From CAWARU01 sp963784575 (GTDB lineage: Bacteria > Pseudomonadota > Gammaproteobacteria > UBA6186 > Azoamicaceae), in the NCBI GenBank assembly GCA_963784575.1, contig CAWARU010000001.1, positions 1,488,001-1,552,000 of the forward strand: 64,000 nt of DNA, in the 5' to 3' direction. Numbering within the stretch: position 1 is the first letter of the stretch; every line of letters starts with the position of its first letter. The translations under genes were made by a program, and so were the position numbers. Below the pieces are notes generated by a model. The model was not told where the DNA came from, did not search any database, and was given only the letters and a program-made list of their open reading frames with translations. Shown here one piece after another: positions 1 through 8,284 of the stretch.

Positions 1-1110
1 TCAACACTCGTTACCCAATTACTCAATCCCTTGGAAAATCTTCCCGCAAATCAAACGCTCATCAGTGCATTAGATCAATTAACACAACAGAAAAGTCTGG
101 CAGTCGAAACCAGTATGATAACCGCTGTTAATAGCTCTTTTGATGCCATACAAAGATTGTCTGCTTATCTGCAAGCGGATGGCTTGGGAGAAAATCACAG
201 TATGCTAGGCGCGCTTCCTGCCTCGAATGGTTACATGGCAGGAGATACGGTGAATTGCTTGACTAATTTTGGTGTTACCTTTTTTGGAGATTCTGAAAGA
301 CAAAGACAGCGCAATCCCTTTATTTTCCCATTTAAGAGCAAAATGGGCGGCGTTGGTGCATTGTTACAAACAGCCATGACCGATCATTATATTGTAGGTG
401 CAGGTTTGGGATATGTTAATATCAGAAACAAAATCCACAACCTCGGTGCGAGTGCAGAAGATCCTACTAAGATTAACAGCTATCAAGGCATGTTAATAAA
501 TGGTTATTCTTGGGACACAGTCTATATAGAATTAGATGCCATGTATGCCCGAAATGACGTGCACCAACAGAGACAGATTACATTTCCAACAGTGAATATG
601 TTATGGACTTCTAAATATCGAGTAGATCAATACGCTCTACAAGGCACTGCGACCAAGGCTATTCCTCTTTGTGTTTGCGACATCACGCTAGCACCGCAAG
701 TGTCTCTCACTTGGGATCAATTGAAACGTAAGGCTTTCCAAGATAGAGATTTTCCCGGGGCAGAACGCCATGCGCGCTTCACCACCTACAGCACTGTCGC
801 AGGGCTAGGGCTTTCTCTCTTAAAGAACCAGTACGATTTTCAAGATGAAATCCTTGCGGTTTATGAATCGCATTATAACTATTACAGAGAGCTCCATAGA
901 AAAGGAGGTACGCAAATCAATACTTTTGTGGCTGGAGGTCCTGCATTTGCAATTGTCAATTATAGATTCCTCCCAAACACTCAAAATGTGGGAGCTAGCA
1001 TTACCACCATGTTCCTTAAGAATTTAAACATTTCAGCATTTTATGATGCTTATTTTAGAAAGCGTTATATAAATCAAGCGGTAAACCTAAAAGTGACCTG
1101 GGATTTCTAA
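1..1110 (+). CDS. Autotransporter beta-domain protein, 3' part (5' end outside window)
   Basis: The frame is open from the first base, so this is the C-terminal 369 residues of a longer protein. The last ~290 residues look like an outer-membrane autotransporter barrel: alternating polar and aromatic strands, a closing 'VTWDF' with terminal Phe, and a 'GGPAF' motif also present (as GGPSF) in the barrel of the complete autotransporter at 29394-32387. The region before it would belong to the passenger/linker. In the family the barrel inserts in the outer membrane and displays or secretes the passenger. A start codon-like TTG at 31 is only an internal codon. Passenger identity cannot be read here. 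Confident on barrel class, not on function. Confidence 0.8.
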   Translation, partial: STLVTQLLNPLENLPANQTLISALDQLTQQKSLAVETSMITAVNSSFDAIQRLSAYLQADGLGENHSMLGALPASNGYMAGDTVNCLTNFGVTFFGDSERQRQRNPFIFPFKSKMGGVGALLQTAMTDHYIVGAGLGYVNIRNKIHNLGASAEDPTKINSYQGMLINGYSWDTVYIELDAMYARNDVHQQRQITFPTVNMLWTSKYRVDQYALQGTATKAIPLCVCDITLAPQVSLTWDQLKRKAFQDRDFPGAERHARFTTYSTVAGLGLSLLKNQYDFQDEILAVYESHYNYYRELHRKGGTQINTFVAGGPAFAIVNYRFLPNTQNVGASITTMFLKNLNISAFYDAYFRKRYINQAVNLKVTWDF

Positions 1111-1135
1111 GAACAGACCTGGAAGCTCTGAGAAC

Positions 1136-1163
1136 TTGACCCCCTCTTTGATTATCCTATACT
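1136..1163 (+). promoter_or_regulatory. Sigma70-type promoter for the DoxX gene
   Basis: TTGACC at 1136-1141 and TATACT at 1158-1163 are separated by 16 bases. Transcription would begin about 1170, essentially on the ATG at 1171, with no room for a Shine-Dalgarno site. Confidence 0.55.
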
Positions 1164-1170
1164 TAACGAC

Positions 1171-1659
1171 ATGAACAATACAGTTAATACAGTTTCCGGT
1201 CAAATTTGCAGGGCTTCCAACTGGCTGACGTGGGTAATGGATTTATTATCCAATGTCGCCGTTCTCGCTATACGCATTTATCTCGCCTACGTCTTTTTAT
1301 GGTCGGCTTGGCTTAAGATTACCTCTTGGTCATCCACTGTATACATGTTTTCGCATGAATTTAAAACTGGCTTTTTACCGCCTCTCATGGCTGCCTATGT
1401 CGGTACTGTTGCTGAAATCTTATTTCCAGCATTGTTGTTAATAGGACTTGGCGCGAGAATTCCTGCTCTGTGTTTATTCACTTTTAACTTAATAAGCGTA
1501 GTCTCCTACCCAATTTTATTAGATCCGCAATATTTCTGTGCCTTAAAAGATCATATTCTCTGGGGTGTACTGATTTTGGTGCCAGCTTTTTATGGCCACG
1601 GTGTATTTTCAGTGGATTATCTGGTGAAAAAATTCGTTTGCAAAGAATATAAGTATTAA
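1171..1659 (+). CDS. DoxX family integral membrane protein
   Basis: 162 residues with about four hydrophobic segments (roughly residues 28-48, 65-85, 90-112, 125-145), matching the DoxX/SURF4-like fold; the 'RIYLAYVFLWSAWLKI' stretch is the typical first helix. Members sit in the inner membrane; their roles are diverse (thiosulfate:quinone oxidoreductase subunit in archaea, redox stress in bacteria), so no reaction is assigned. It stands alone between the autotransporter end and the convergent dehydrogenase operon. The ATG at 1171 lies directly at the predicted transcription start; the next in-frame ATG (1237) would cut into the first helix, so 1171 is preferred. Confidence 0.8.
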   Translation: MNNTVNTVSGQICRASNWLTWVMDLLSNVAVLAIRIYLAYVFLWSAWLKITSWSSTVYMFSHEFKTGFLPPLMAAYVGTVAEILFPALLLIGLGARIPALCLFTFNLISVVSYPILLDPQYFCALKDHILWGVLILVPAFYGHGVFSVDYLVKKFVCKEYKY

Positions 1660-1687
1660 ATTTATTTTAGCAAAAGTGCCTGAACGG

Positions 1688-2914
1688 TTAACCAGTTGAC
1701 TTCTCGAGCTCCTCGATAACTATCCCTAAAAACCGAGTTGCCTCTCCCCCAGTCACAGCGCGATGATCGAAGGTAAGCGCCAAGGGCAATACCTTGCTCA
1801 CTTTTGGACTGCCTTCATGTGCAATCACTTCCTGCCGCAGCTTTCCTGCCCCCAAAATGGCAACCATAGGTGGCACCACAATTGGGCTCGCATAACGGCC
1901 TGCAAATTTTCCGAAATTCGATAAAGTGAGGGTTGCACCTCGAAGATCTTCGGGAGGGATGGTACGTTCAGAAACCTGCTTTTTAAGCTCATTAATTTTG
2001 GCACGCAGTTCTGCGTTCGACAACTTCTCTGCGTTACGAATAACAGGAACGAAAAGACCCTCTGCTGTATCCATCGCAAGGCCCAAATGCAGCTCTTTAT
2101 TCAGTTTGCGCCCCATTTTCAGAGAATCAAACCAAGCATTCAAAGCGGGTTCTTTTGCTACCGCAGCCACGATGGCTTTGATAAGACGCACAGTAACATC
2201 TTCATTCTCTGACCAGTGCAGTAATTTTGCATCTTCCATGAGTGTTACTGGTACAACTTCGGCATGAGATTGTGTCATGATTTGTGACATCACGCGTCGT
2301 GTGCCACGAAGCGGTTCGAGATCTTCCGCTACAATTCCTGTTACCCCTCCTGCCGCAACTCTTTCCGCACTACCTTCCACTCCGCCTTTTGCAGCCTTTT
2401 CAACATCCTGTCTCGAAATCGTTTGATTAGGACCGCTTGGCACCACAACGGATAAATCGACATTGAGTTGATGTGCCAGGGCACGTATCGCAGGTGTTGC
2501 TTTCACCTGATTGGCACCCATCCGAGCACGGTTTAGGGACGGAATGCTGGCTGCTTCTTTAAAAAGGGTGGTGCCAACTTCTAACTTCCCTGCTACAGTG
2601 GCTGCATCTGCGCCATTTTCCGCATTCGCTGTACTAGCTGTACCAGTTGCAGTTGCAGTAGCAGCAGCACTTGCATTCCCCTGCGCCTCAAATTCTATCA
2701 AGGGCGATCCGGTTTGTATCACATCTCCTTTCCCGCCATATAATTTCACCACACGACCTGCAAAAGGTGACGGTACTTCAACCACAGCCTTTGCAGTTTC
2801 CATGGACACTAAAAGCTGGTCTAAGGTGACTACATCCCCCACTTTCACATGCCATTCTGCAATTTCAGCATCCGGCAAGCCTTCCCCTAAATCTGGTAAC
2901 TTAAAAATGGTCAT
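1688..2914 (-). CDS. pdhC: 2-oxoacid dehydrogenase E2 (dihydrolipoamide acyltransferase)
   Basis: 408 residues. N-terminal lipoyl domain (residues 1-75) with lipoylated Lys42 in 'METAKAVVEV'; an Ala/Thr-rich flexible linker (about 78-110); a peripheral-subunit-binding domain near 137-175 ('VKATPAIRALAHQL'); C-terminal catalytic domain with 'FDHRAVTGGEA' carrying the catalytic His. Thr stands where the classic motif has Asp (HxxxDG), a variant I recall from this E2 subgroup. It transfers the acyl group from lipoate to CoA. The start overlaps the E1-beta stop by 4 bases (ATGA). No E3 gene is adjacent. Given the upstream leucine dehydrogenase, branched-chain keto acids are a likely substrate; pyruvate cannot be excluded. 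Confidence 0.93.
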   Translation of the reverse strand: MTIFKLPDLGEGLPDAEIAEWHVKVGDVVTLDQLLVSMETAKAVVEVPSPFAGRVVKLYGGKGDVIQTGSPLIEFEAQGNASAAATATATGTASTANAENGADAATVAGKLEVGTTLFKEAASIPSLNRARMGANQVKATPAIRALAHQLNVDLSVVVPSGPNQTISRQDVEKAAKGGVEGSAERVAAGGVTGIVAEDLEPLRGTRRVMSQIMTQSHAEVVPVTLMEDAKLLHWSENEDVTVRLIKAIVAAVAKEPALNAWFDSLKMGRKLNKELHLGLAMDTAEGLFVPVIRNAEKLSNAELRAKINELKKQVSERTIPPEDLRGATLTLSNFGKFAGRYASPIVVPPMVAILGAGKLRQEVIAHEGSPKVSKVLPLALTFDHRAVTGGEATRFLGIVIEELEKSTG

Positions 2915-4008
2915 TTATACTCCATCACTTTGTGCACAGCTTCCAAGATCCGTGCTTCATTCGGAAAATAATAATTCTCTAAGCGATATAAAGGCACAAT
3001 GGTATTGTAAGATGCCACACGCTGCACTGGTGCGATTAAAGACATCAAACCTTTCTCCGCTAATTCTGCGGCAATCTCTGCACCCACCCCACAGGTTTTC
3101 ACAGCTTCATGAACGATCACACATCGTCCAGTCTTTGCGACCGATTCGAGTATAGTTTCTATATCTAAAGGCTTAATCGTAGCCACATCAATGACTTCCG
3201 CTTCAATACCTTGCTTCGCCAAGGTTTCGGCCGCCTTCCGCGTTTCAAACATCATGGCACCCCAACTCACTAAGGTAACATCGCGTCCTTCGCGATCAAC
3301 AAAACAGCAATCGAGTGGCAAAGCTTTGCCATCATTGCTGACTTCTTGCTTGAACAAGCGATAAACTCGGGTGGGTTCCAAAAAAATAACCGGATCTGGA
3401 TCGCGAATGGCGGCAAGTAACAAACCATATGCGCGTAGAGGTGTTGAAGGAATGACAACACGAAGCCCAGGAATTTGAGCAAAAATGGCTTCAGTACTTT
3501 CAGAATGATGTTCTGGGGCATGTATGCCAGCGCCGAAGGGGGTCCTAATCACCATAGGACAATGCAATCTGCCCTGCGTGCGGTTTCGAAGCCTTGATGC
3601 GTGACTGATGATTTGATCGAGTGAGGAATAAATAAAACCCAGGAATTGAATTTCCGCAACCGGCTTTAAGCCAAATGCTGCCATGCCAACTGCCATGCCT
3701 GCGATCATATTTTCTGCGAGAGGCGTGTCGAGTACTCGTTCGGGACCAAAACGCTGTTGCAACCCGAGCGTGGCTCTGAATACACCGCCATTCTTACCCA
3801 CATCTTCGCCTAACAGCACAACGGAAGGATCGTGTTCCAATTCGTAGGCCAAAGCTAAGTTGACGCCCTCCACTAAAGTTATGGGTACTTTCTGATTCAA
3901 AGCTTCCGGTGTAACTTGCTCGCTTTTCTTGATGGGTTCGCTGCTAAAACTTGCCGTTTCTGTGCTGATATTAGCCGGTGGACTAGAATTGTTTTTTGTC
4001 TCACTCAT
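2911..4008 (-). CDS. pdhB: 2-oxoacid dehydrogenase E1 beta subunit
   Basis: 365 residues, transketolase-like pyrimidine-binding domain plus transketolase C-terminal domain. Diagnostic E1-beta stretches are 'VVLLGEDVGKNGGVF' and 'RVLDTPLAE' near residues 64-100. An N-terminal extension of ~35 residues (Ser/Thr/Lys rich) precedes the domain. With E1-alpha it decarboxylates the 2-oxoacid on thiamine diphosphate and acylates E2. The ATG lies 8 bases inside the 3' end of E1-alpha, and its stop overlaps E2, so all three subunits are translationally coupled. The paralogous alternatives (pyruvate versus branched-chain type) cannot be separated from sequence alone. Confidence 0.93.
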   Translation of the reverse strand: MSETKNNSSPPANISTETASFSSEPIKKSEQVTPEALNQKVPITLVEGVNLALAYELEHDPSVVLLGEDVGKNGGVFRATLGLQQRFGPERVLDTPLAENMIAGMAVGMAAFGLKPVAEIQFLGFIYSSLDQIISHASRLRNRTQGRLHCPMVIRTPFGAGIHAPEHHSESTEAIFAQIPGLRVVIPSTPLRAYGLLLAAIRDPDPVIFLEPTRVYRLFKQEVSNDGKALPLDCCFVDREGRDVTLVSWGAMMFETRKAAETLAKQGIEAEVIDVATIKPLDIETILESVAKTGRCVIVHEAVKTCGVGAEIAAELAEKGLMSLIAPVQRVASYNTIVPLYRLENYYFPNEARILEAVHKVMEYK

Positions 4009-5083
4009 GCTGCGTTACCTCTACCCGTGCCAATTCATCGCGTTCTTCTTGGTAAATATGCGGTAATGTTGCATAAAGATGATCAAACATGGTTTCAGGA
4101 CGCCTTGGCTTGGTATTCAAATATTCCTGCACCACCAATGTCACTTCCTCACCGACTGCCAAACGCAAGGCCTTTTCTTTAGCATGATCCCAAACATTTT
4201 GTTGTACCAGATAATTATGCAGACGCAATACCGGATCATGTGGTTTATGAAGTTCAAGTTCAGCGGATTCACGGTAGCGTTTTGCATCATCGGCTGTGGT
4301 ATGATCGCCCATACGATAACTCACGGCTTCGATCACGGTGGGTTCACTTTTTTGTCTCGCACGCTCTAATGCTGCATGAACCTCCTGTTTCACCGCTATG
4401 ATGTCATCCCCATCAATTTGCAAAGATCGAACACCCCCCGCAATCCCTTTCTGCGCTAAGGTTTCTGCTGCAGTTTGGCTTTTTCTTGGCACTGAAATTG
4501 CCCATTGATTATTATTGATCACAAAAACCACTGGCAAATGCCAAGCACCTGCAAGATTGATTGCCTCATAAAAATCGCCTCTAGAAGTTCCGCCATCTCC
4601 GACAATAGTGACAACAGCCCGCGGTTCATGACGCAATTTAAAAGCGGTTGCAACACCCACCGCATGTAAGGTTTGACTTGCAATGGGTACACAAATGGGA
4701 AAATCATAGGGTTGATTGGCAAAATTGCTGCCCTGCTCCTCACCGCCCCAATAAAGCAATATCTCTATCATCTTCACGCCGCGCCAAAATTGCGCGCCGC
4801 ATTCCCGGTAATAAGGACAGAGAACGTCAGTTGCTTCCATCGCAGCGCCCACGCCGATGCCTATTGCTTCTTGTCCCAATATGCTCGGGTAAGTGCCTAG
4901 TTTTCCTGTGCGTTGCAGAGTAATGGCTTTCAGATCAAACACCTGACTCCGCACCATCGCTGAATAAAGTTTTATTAAATAGTCATTATCTTTCGCAAAA
5001 GCAGGCAATTCACTCACAGGATGACTGTCTTTGTCTAGATATTGAATGTAGGGAATTTTAAATTCCGCAATTATTTTTTCCAT
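4001..5083 (-). CDS. pdhA: 2-oxoacid dehydrogenase E1 alpha subunit
   Basis: 360 residues. The thiamine diphosphate/Mg2+ motif runs from 'GDGGTSRGDFYEAIN' to 'NNNQWAIS' (about residues 162-195), and the phosphorylation-loop-like 'MGDHTTADDAKRY' follows near residue 260. These are E1-alpha hallmarks of heterotetrameric pyruvate or branched-chain keto acid dehydrogenases. It lies 18 bases after the leucine dehydrogenase stop and overlaps E1-beta by 8 bases, so one mRNA should carry deaminase plus E1/E2. The order dehydrogenase-pdhA-pdhB-pdhC is one I recall from Coxiella and Legionella, where the subunits are named pdh. Confidence 0.93.
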   Translation of the reverse strand: MEKIIAEFKIPYIQYLDKDSHPVSELPAFAKDNDYLIKLYSAMVRSQVFDLKAITLQRTGKLGTYPSILGQEAIGIGVGAAMEATDVLCPYYRECGAQFWRGVKMIEILLYWGGEEQGSNFANQPYDFPICVPIASQTLHAVGVATAFKLRHEPRAVVTIVGDGGTSRGDFYEAINLAGAWHLPVVFVINNNQWAISVPRKSQTAAETLAQKGIAGGVRSLQIDGDDIIAVKQEVHAALERARQKSEPTVIEAVSYRMGDHTTADDAKRYRESAELELHKPHDPVLRLHNYLVQQNVWDHAKEKALRLAVGEEVTLVVQEYLNTKPRRPETMFDHLYATLPHIYQEERDELARVEVTQHE

Positions 5084-5101
5084 TAATTAATCCATTCGCC
5101 T

Positions 5102-6253
5102 TCATTCCGCAACTTCAGTTATCTTGCCCTGCTTCGCTTCCATCTCTGCCTTTGCCAAACGTTCCAGTGCTATAGCATCGACAATTTCACTGGTTGGCTT
5201 TTGCTCACGTTCCGCACGCTGAAATATTTCCATCGTTGTGTCGTAAATGCCTTCAATCTTCTCTTTAGCAAGCGCTTCTGTAATATGGCTGAATTCTGCA
5301 GCGACATAAATCAGGCCGCCTGCATTGATTAAATAATCTGGCGCGTACAGTATGTCTTTTTCCCTTAAGATTGCACCATGACGCGGCAGAGCCAATTGAT
5401 TATTAGCACAACCCGCAATAATCTTGGTCTTCAACATTGCAATCGTTCTATCATTGATAATGCCGCCTAGAGCACAAGGTGCAAAAACGTCACTTGGGGT
5501 AGCAATCAATTCATCTTCATTGCTTGCAGTTTTTGCCCCGAATTCCTCTGCACAGCGCTGCATTGCGGCTTGATTGATATCATATATGGTTAACTTTGCT
5601 TTCGCCTGATGTAAGAGTTTTGCCAAAACATACCCTGCATGGCCAACGCCTTGAATCGTAATGTGCAATCCTTCTAAATTATTTTTCCCGAGTTTATATT
5701 GCACGCCAGCCTCAATCCCTCTCATGACCCCAAGTGCAGTCATTCCAGAAGGATCTGGATTTGAGAATTTGCTTTTTGAACTGCTGGTGACATGATGGGT
5801 TTCAGTTTCAATGATGTCCATATCTTGAACAGTAGTACCGCTGTCCACCGCAGTGATATAGCGGCCATTCAGAAGATCAACAAAGCGCCCAATCGCCTTG
5901 AAAAAAGCACTGCGATCTTTAATTTTCTCTGGTTTTAAAACCACCATCTTGCCGCCACCAAGCGGAAGATTGGATATAGCGGCTTTGTAAGTCATACCCT
6001 GTGCCAATCGAACTGCATCAATGACAGCGGCCGTCGTTGAAGGATATTCAACCAAACGACAGCCCCCTAACGCAGGACCTAATACAACGCTATGAATAGC
6101 AACAATGGCTTTTAAACCGGTTTTTTCATCAGCAATCATATGCAATTCTGGACATTGCATATTCAGTGCGAAATCAAGAATATCCAGTTTCTCGCGGTTT
6201 TCAGATTTATCTGATTGATCTGGTTTATTTGATTTATCTTTTTCTAGTCCCAT
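5102..6253 (-). CDS. Leucine/branched-chain amino acid dehydrogenase
   Basis: Glu/Leu/Phe/Val dehydrogenase family, oxidative deamination of a branched-chain amino acid to its keto acid with NAD+. The dimerisation domain has 'GPALGGCRL', the catalytic Lys region 'MTYKAAISNLPLGGGKMV'; the Rossmann domain has 'GVGHAGYVLAKLL'. The chosen ATG (6251-6253) has GGGAG six bases upstream; a reading frame open 20 codons further upstream (to 6313) starts with no better site and adds a non-homologous leader. A charged Lys/Asp/Ser stretch follows the start. First gene of the operon with E1/E2: its products (keto acids) are the natural substrates of the downstream complex. Could prefer Val or Phe. Confidence 0.88.
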   Translation of the reverse strand: MGLEKDKSNKPDQSDKSENREKLDILDFALNMQCPELHMIADEKTGLKAIVAIHSVVLGPALGGCRLVEYPSTTAAVIDAVRLAQGMTYKAAISNLPLGGGKMVVLKPEKIKDRSAFFKAIGRFVDLLNGRYITAVDSGTTVQDMDIIETETHHVTSSSKSKFSNPDPSGMTALGVMRGIEAGVQYKLGKNNLEGLHITIQGVGHAGYVLAKLLHQAKAKLTIYDINQAAMQRCAEEFGAKTASNEDELIATPSDVFAPCALGGIINDRTIAMLKTKIIAGCANNQLALPRHGAILREKDILYAPDYLINAGGLIYVAAEFSHITEALAKEKIEGIYDTTMEIFQRAEREQKPTSEIVDAIALERLAKAEMEAKQGKITEVAE

Positions 6254-6486
6254 TACAAACTCCCAAACTCCAAAATAACTAGCCACAGCTTTATCATAGC
6301 AGGCTACAGGCAATAAGAATTCAAAGGCAACAATATATCTTATTTACGTCATTTCTCAAAGATGGGAAGCTGTTGAACAATCAAAATCATAAATATCAAT
6401 GTTGATAGGTCAATAAACAAACACGGCGTACACCCACACCACAGTCCAACAGCACACACGCAAGAGAACTATAAGAAATATAAGAA

Positions 6487-6831
6487 CTATATCAGTTCAT
6501 TAATTTTCGCTGCACAAATAAAATCGTTTTCAGATAACCCATTAATGGCATGCGTCGAAAATCGTACCTTACAATGGTTATATCCCACTTCCAAATCTGG
6601 ATGATGATTTTCTTTATTCGCAATCCAAGCAATTGCATTTACAAAAGCCATGGTATGGTAGTAATTTTTAAACTTAAATTCCCTTTCAATAAAATCTTCT
6701 TTTAACTGCCATTCTGGGATTTGTTTTAACATGTCCTCTGCTTTTTTCGCATCCAATGGAGGAACCCCTCCCTCACATGGTTTGCAGCTTTTTTGTAATA
6801 ACTCACTCTTTTGCAGATCTTTTTCCGTCAT
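6487..6831 (-). CDS. phhB: Pterin-4a-carbinolamine dehydratase
   Basis: 114 residues, the usual size. The signature 'ENHHPDLEVGYNHCKVRFSTHAINGLS' region near residues 70-100 holds the paired catalytic His residues; it is given here only as the key HHP and the later H/STH. The enzyme dehydrates 4a-hydroxytetrahydropterin and recycles the cofactor of phenylalanine hydroxylase. GGGAG precedes the ATG by seven bases. No phenylalanine hydroxylase gene is in the window, so its partner must be elsewhere or its role differs. The flanking 230-base stretch at 6254-6486 shows only short direct repeats of AAGAACTATA. Confidence 0.92.
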   Translation of the reverse strand: MTEKDLQKSELLQKSCKPCEGGVPPLDAKKAEDMLKQIPEWQLKEDFIEREFKFKNYYHTMAFVNAIAWIANKENHHPDLEVGYNHCKVRFSTHAINGLSENDFICAAKINELI

Positions 6832-7056
6832 AATAACTCCCTTTCATTTTTTAATGGAAAGTTGAATAACAAAATACTTCCAACGCAAAACCAATACACC
6901 CTTATAAATTAGAACTATAATGGAATATGGATTAATGTCATCTTAAGCTTTTAATATCACTTCTAATACAAGTTTTATTAAAATTTGTATTAAGGTTGTA
7001 TTACAAGTTAATGACATAAATTACCTGTTTATATTATGGTTTTAAAGTTAGAGAGT

Positions 7057-7545
7057 ATGATTTTATTCACTCAAAGAGAGACTACCTCAGGTTTTACGCT
7101 GATTGAGCTTATGATCGCCATCGCAATTATGGCGATTATTGCAGCCGTAGCAATCCCTGCATACATTACCTTCGCTATCAAAGGGCATGCTTCGGAATTA
7201 CTCCATACCGCGAGTTCAGTAGAGGCGGCTGTGGTGGAAGTTATCCAAGAGAATGGCATAACTTCAGGAACATTAACGAATTTTTCTGGACAATTTGCTA
7301 ATTTGAACACAACTCTAGCAGTAGCAACCACTGCAAACTTACTCTCCCTGACCATTCAAAGTGGTGGCGCAAACAATGGTACCATCTACGCAGTGGGAAC
7401 TGCTGCCACTGGAAATTCTGCCATTAAATTAACGCCCACAATAAATGCCGATGGCAGTGTGTCATGGATCTGTAATGCTTGCAGTTCAGGACCTGGGAAT
7501 AAATATCTTCCAGGAACTTGCGGCACAACAACAACCTGCCCTTGA
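7057..7545 (+). CDS. Type IV prepilin (PilA-like), first copy
   Basis: Class III signal: short leader ending 'TTSG', cleavage before Phe, then 'FTLIELMIAIAIMAIIAAVAIPAY', given here only by its key residues: Phe+1 and Glu+5 of the mature pilin followed by ~20 hydrophobic residues. The C-terminal half has paired Cys residues ('ICNAC', and a later C..C near the end) for the D-loop disulfide. Start chosen at 7057 (GAG 3 bases upstream, 12-residue leader); an ATG at 7036 gives a 19-residue leader without a ribosome site. It is followed by a second pilin and pilB-pilC-pilD, so it is the likely major or minor pilin substrate of that machine. Confidence 0.88.
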   Translation: MILFTQRETTSGFTLIELMIAIAIMAIIAAVAIPAYITFAIKGHASELLHTASSVEAAVVEVIQENGITSGTLTNFSGQFANLNTTLAVATTANLLSLTIQSGGANNGTIYAVGTAATGNSAIKLTPTINADGSVSWICNACSSGPGNKYLPGTCGTTTTCP

Positions 7546-7693
7546 TGAATCTTAAAAATTAAATATTTGACCAACCAAATTTTAAAAAACCTACTATAAT
7601 AGGGAAATGAAGGGATGCCTCTAAAGCTAGGTATGTTACCCGATTTTAAATATAGGAAGACTGAGTAAGATATAGAGCAATGGGAGATAAGAT

Positions 7694-8227
7694 ATGAAGG
7701 ACCTAAGTAAGGGTACAAATGGATTAACCTTTAGAGGATTTACCCTCAAAGGCTTAACCTTCAAAGGATTCACCTTAATTGAATTATTAATTGCCATTGC
7801 CATAGTGGGTATCTTAGCCTCAATCGCAGTGCCAGCTTACAATACCTACACTCTTAAAGCTCGGGTTTCAGAATTAATGCAAACCGCTTCTGCTGCAGAA
7901 AATTTAGTAGCAGAAGTTATTCAAGAGCAAGGATGGACTGCGCAAGCATCCTTAACAGCCGCAACAGCCAGCCCATTATTTTCGGGACTTGCCTTTTCTG
8001 CTGCTACCACAGCAAATCTTTTGTCCATATCAATTCTGAGCGGTGGCAGTAATAACGGGGTAGTAAAAGTGTTTGGGGCAAACGTATTGAGTAATGTTAG
8101 TTTCGAAATGCAACCCACAGTAAATGCAGATGGCTCGATTGTATGGAAGTGTCAACCTTGCTCAGCTGCAGCTGTGCAATATATGCCCTCAATTTGTTCT
8201 GCAAATGGATCAGGAGGCTGCATCTAA
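7694..8227 (+). CDS. Type IV prepilin (PilA-like), second copy with reiterated leader
   Basis: 177 residues. GGGAG lies 7 bases before the ATG. The leader is 25-30 residues, longer than the usual 6-12, because it contains four 5-residue units (GLTFR, GFTLK, GLTFK, GFTLI) read from a 15-base tandem repeat; only the last is followed by Glu+5 ('GFTLIELL') and the hydrophobic helix. The mature body resembles the first pilin, with shared 'TTANLLSI', 'SGGSNNG' and 'TVNADGS' stretches and Cys pairs near residues 153-156 and toward the end. The two pilins are tandem duplicates that have diverged. Function: pilus subunit processed by PilD. Confidence 0.88.
   Translation: MKDLSKGTNGLTFRGFTLKGLTFKGFTLIELLIAIAIVGILASIAVPAYNTYTLKARVSELMQTASAAENLVAEVIQEQGWTAQASLTAATASPLFSGLAFSAATTANLLSISILSGGSNNGVVKVFGANVLSNVSFEMQPTVNADGSIVWKCQPCSAAAVQYMPSICSANGSGGCI
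7721..7780 (+). repeat. Four 15-base tandem units inside the pilin leader
   Basis: Units at 7721-7735, 7736-7750, 7751-7765 and 7766-7780 each begin GGMTT and encode G-[LF]-T-[FL]-x. They multiply the pre-cleavage motif GFTL/GLTF of the second pilin. Confidence 0.85.
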
Positions 8228-8284
8228 TCCTAAGCAAAAATTAACAAAATGGATTTGATACCAACACCTCTATGAGTACAATTT

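Noticed and set aside
1680..1710. GGTTAACC palindrome between DoxX and E2 as a terminator
   Set aside because: Arms of four bases, no T-run on either strand, and it overlaps coding sequence.
2511..3155. 214-codon open frame on the plus strand opposite E2/E1-beta
   Set aside because: It is antisense to two well-supported genes, has low-complexity Ala/Ser/Pro composition and no ribosome site; a shadow of the Ala/Thr-rich linker.
7071..7718. Minus-strand frames over the pilin genes
   Set aside because: Mirror frames of conserved pilin codons, no ribosome sites.
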